This document shows positions 5,108-6,228 of a stretch of DNA of 6,228 nucleotides, in pieces; position 1 is the stretch's first letter; every line of letters begins with the position of its first letter. Below the pieces are notes generated by a model, which saw only the letters and a program-made list of their open reading frames with translations, had not been told where the DNA came from and searched no databases. Origin of the DNA: Spirochaetota bacterium. Its GTDB lineage: Bacteria; Spirochaetota; B62-G9. The translations under genes and the position numbers were made by a program. The stretch is from contig JALXDB010000216.1 of NCBI GenBank assembly GCA_026990615.1, positions 1-6,228 on the forward strand. Reading direction: 5' to 3'.

Positions 5108-6228
5108 TTAGAATACTGGTTGTAGATGATGAAAAGAACATACGGGAAACCCTCAGGGATATTCTTGAAGATGAGGGGTATGAGGTTTTTCTCGCTGCTG
5201 ACGGGCGTGAGGCAGTTAAGCTTATAGAAGAAAACAATTTTGAAATTGTACTACTCGATCTGTGGATACCTGAAGTTGGAGGTATGGATGTATTAAAACG
5301 GATTAAAGAGGTGCAGCCTGAATGCCAGACAATAATTATAACGGGCCACGGCACCATAGATACGGCTGTAAGAGCCACAAAGATGGGAGCTTTCGATTTT
5401 TTGGAAAAGCCTCTATCCACCGAGAGACTTTTAAGTGTAATTGACCACGCACTTCAGATCTATAAACTCCAGATGGAAAATTTGAGGCTCCGGGAGAAGG
5501 TATTTAACAATTACTATATGGTTCCCGGTAGATCCCAGGCCTTTAAAGATATTGAAGAAATTATAGAAAAATGTGCAGCAACAAATTCAAGAGTTTTAAT
5601 TACAGGGGAGAATGGAACAGGCAAAGAGGTGGTGGCTCGAAAAATTCATGAGATGAGTAATAGACGTGATTTTCCTTTTGTTGCCGTAAACTGTGCTGCT
5701 ATTCCGCAGACTCTCATTGAGGCCGAGCTTTTTGGCTACCAGAAGGGCGCATTTACAGGGGCTTATCAGGATAAGAAGGGAAAATTTGAGCTTGCAAATG
5801 GGGGAACAATCTTTCTCGATGAGATAGCCGATATGAGTTTTGAGGCCCAATCAAAGGTTTTGAGAGTTATAGAAGAGATGCAGTTTGAAAGAATTGGTGG
5901 GGTAAAGTCTATCAAGATAGATGTAAGGATAATTGCGGCTACAAACAAAAATCTTGAAAAAGAAGTGGAGGAAGGAAGGTTTAGAAAGGATCTCTACTAC
6001 AGATTAAATGTTGTGCCAATACATATTCCTCCTTTAAGAGAGAGGAGGGAGGATATCCCTGATTTAATTAATTACTACCTTGATTATTACAGCAGGATTA
6101 ACAATAAAAGAAGAAAAAAACTGGATAAGAGGGCAATGGATTTCTTAACTTACGATTATAATTGGCCCGGAAATATAAGGGAATTAAAAAACCTTATGGA
6201 GAGGCTCAGTATTCTTGTTAAAGAAGAT
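5104..6228 (+). CDS. NtrX-like sigma-54-dependent response regulator (3' end beyond window)
   Basis: Cytoplasmic response regulator, probable partner of the adjacent NtrY-like kinase. The 375 visible codons stay open to the last base. The receiver domain (about 1-120) has acidic D8-D9, phosphoacceptor D52 in VLLDLWIPE, T80 and K102 (EKP). The AAA+ sigma-54 activator domain has Walker A GENGTGKE (168-175), GAFTGA (215-220), Walker B TIFLDE (235-240), arginine-finger candidates R294 and R300, and sensor II R359 in WPGNIREL. GAFTGA is intact, so it should contact sigma-54. The C-terminal Fis-type DNA-binding domain expected in a family of about 450-480 residues lies outside the window. Start ATG 5104 overlaps the kinase stop as ATGA, implying translational coupling. 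NtrX is favoured over NtrC because of the NtrY-type partner and the GENGTGKE P-loop. Confidence 0.93.
   Translation, partial: MIRILVVDDEKNIRETLRDILEDEGYEVFLAADGREAVKLIEENNFEIVLLDLWIPEVGGMDVLKRIKEVQPECQTIIITGHGTIDTAVRATKMGAFDFLEKPLSTERLLSVIDHALQIYKLQMENLRLREKVFNNYYMVPGRSQAFKDIEEIIEKCAATNSRVLITGENGTGKEVVARKIHEMSNRRDFPFVAVNCAAIPQTLIEAELFGYQKGAFTGAYQDKKGKFELANGGTIFLDEIADMSFEAQSKVLRVIEEMQFERIGGVKSIKIDVRIIAATNKNLEKEVEEGRFRKDLYYRLNVVPIHIPPLRERREDIPDLINYYLDYYSRINNKRRKKLDKRAMDFLTYDYNWPGNIRELKNLMERLSILVKED

Noticed and set aside
5025..5420. 131-codon open frame on the minus strand
   Set aside because: It is antisense to the kinase end and the receiver domain of the regulator. The Ser/Ile-rich translation without motifs is typical of a shadow frame.
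1..6228. CRISPR array, transposon, tRNA, rRNA or defence locus
   Set aside because: No regularly spaced repeats, transposase, tRNA-like T-loop, rRNA segments or effector domains were seen. Apart from the two membrane proteins and the DUF4390 protein, the genes match known regulatory families.

Overview
The window is a compact, AT-rich, all-plus-strand bacterial gene cluster. It has about 230 bases of non-coding upstream sequence, six complete genes and one gene cut by the right edge. In order: HPr kinase/phosphorylase (hprK), HPr (ptsH), two related small exported membrane proteins, a DUF4390-type exported protein, an NtrY-like sensor histidine kinase, and an NtrX-like sigma-54-dependent response regulator that is still open at base 6228. 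Third codon positions are mostly A/T. Arginine is mostly AGA/AGG and ATA is common for isoleucine.

The organism looks like a low-GC Gram-negative bacterium outside the classical Proteobacteria. The evidence is a sigma-54 activator with an intact GAFTGA loop, a DUF4390 protein next to NtrY (an arrangement known from Gram-negatives), Sec-type signal peptides, and HprK/HPr without a Firmicute-like context. A spirochaete or another deep-branching Gram-negative lineage would fit, but no marker in the window settles it. This is inference.

Layout. Bases 1-232: non-coding DNA with a repeated 9-mer, small stem-loops and a perfect 18-base palindrome at 138-155, then an AT-rich leader. 233-1512: hprK and ptsH, the regulatory end of a phosphotransferase system; HPr keeps both His15 and Ser46. 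1509-2745: two neighbouring paralogues sharing a KDP-x(5)-LSW-x(4)-GQIY segment and an F-x-NV-x-DA-x(3)-A-x-RYN segment. 2790-6228: DUF4390 protein, NtrY-like kinase and NtrX-like regulator. Junctions are tight: 29 bp, 4-bp overlap (GTGA), 85 bp, 44 bp, 2 bp, 4-bp overlap (ATGA). One transcript is plausible, though the 85-bp gap could hold a second start.

Likely logic: HprK phosphorylates and dephosphorylates Ser46 of HPr according to energy state. The NtrY-like kinase senses an envelope or membrane signal, perhaps with help from the DUF4390 protein, and phosphorylates Asp52 of the NtrX-like protein, which would activate sigma-54 promoters. Linking the two phosphorelays is inference from gene order only. 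I found no CRISPR array, transposon, tRNA, rRNA or defence system. The least explained parts are the paralogous membrane-protein pair and the palindrome upstream of hprK.
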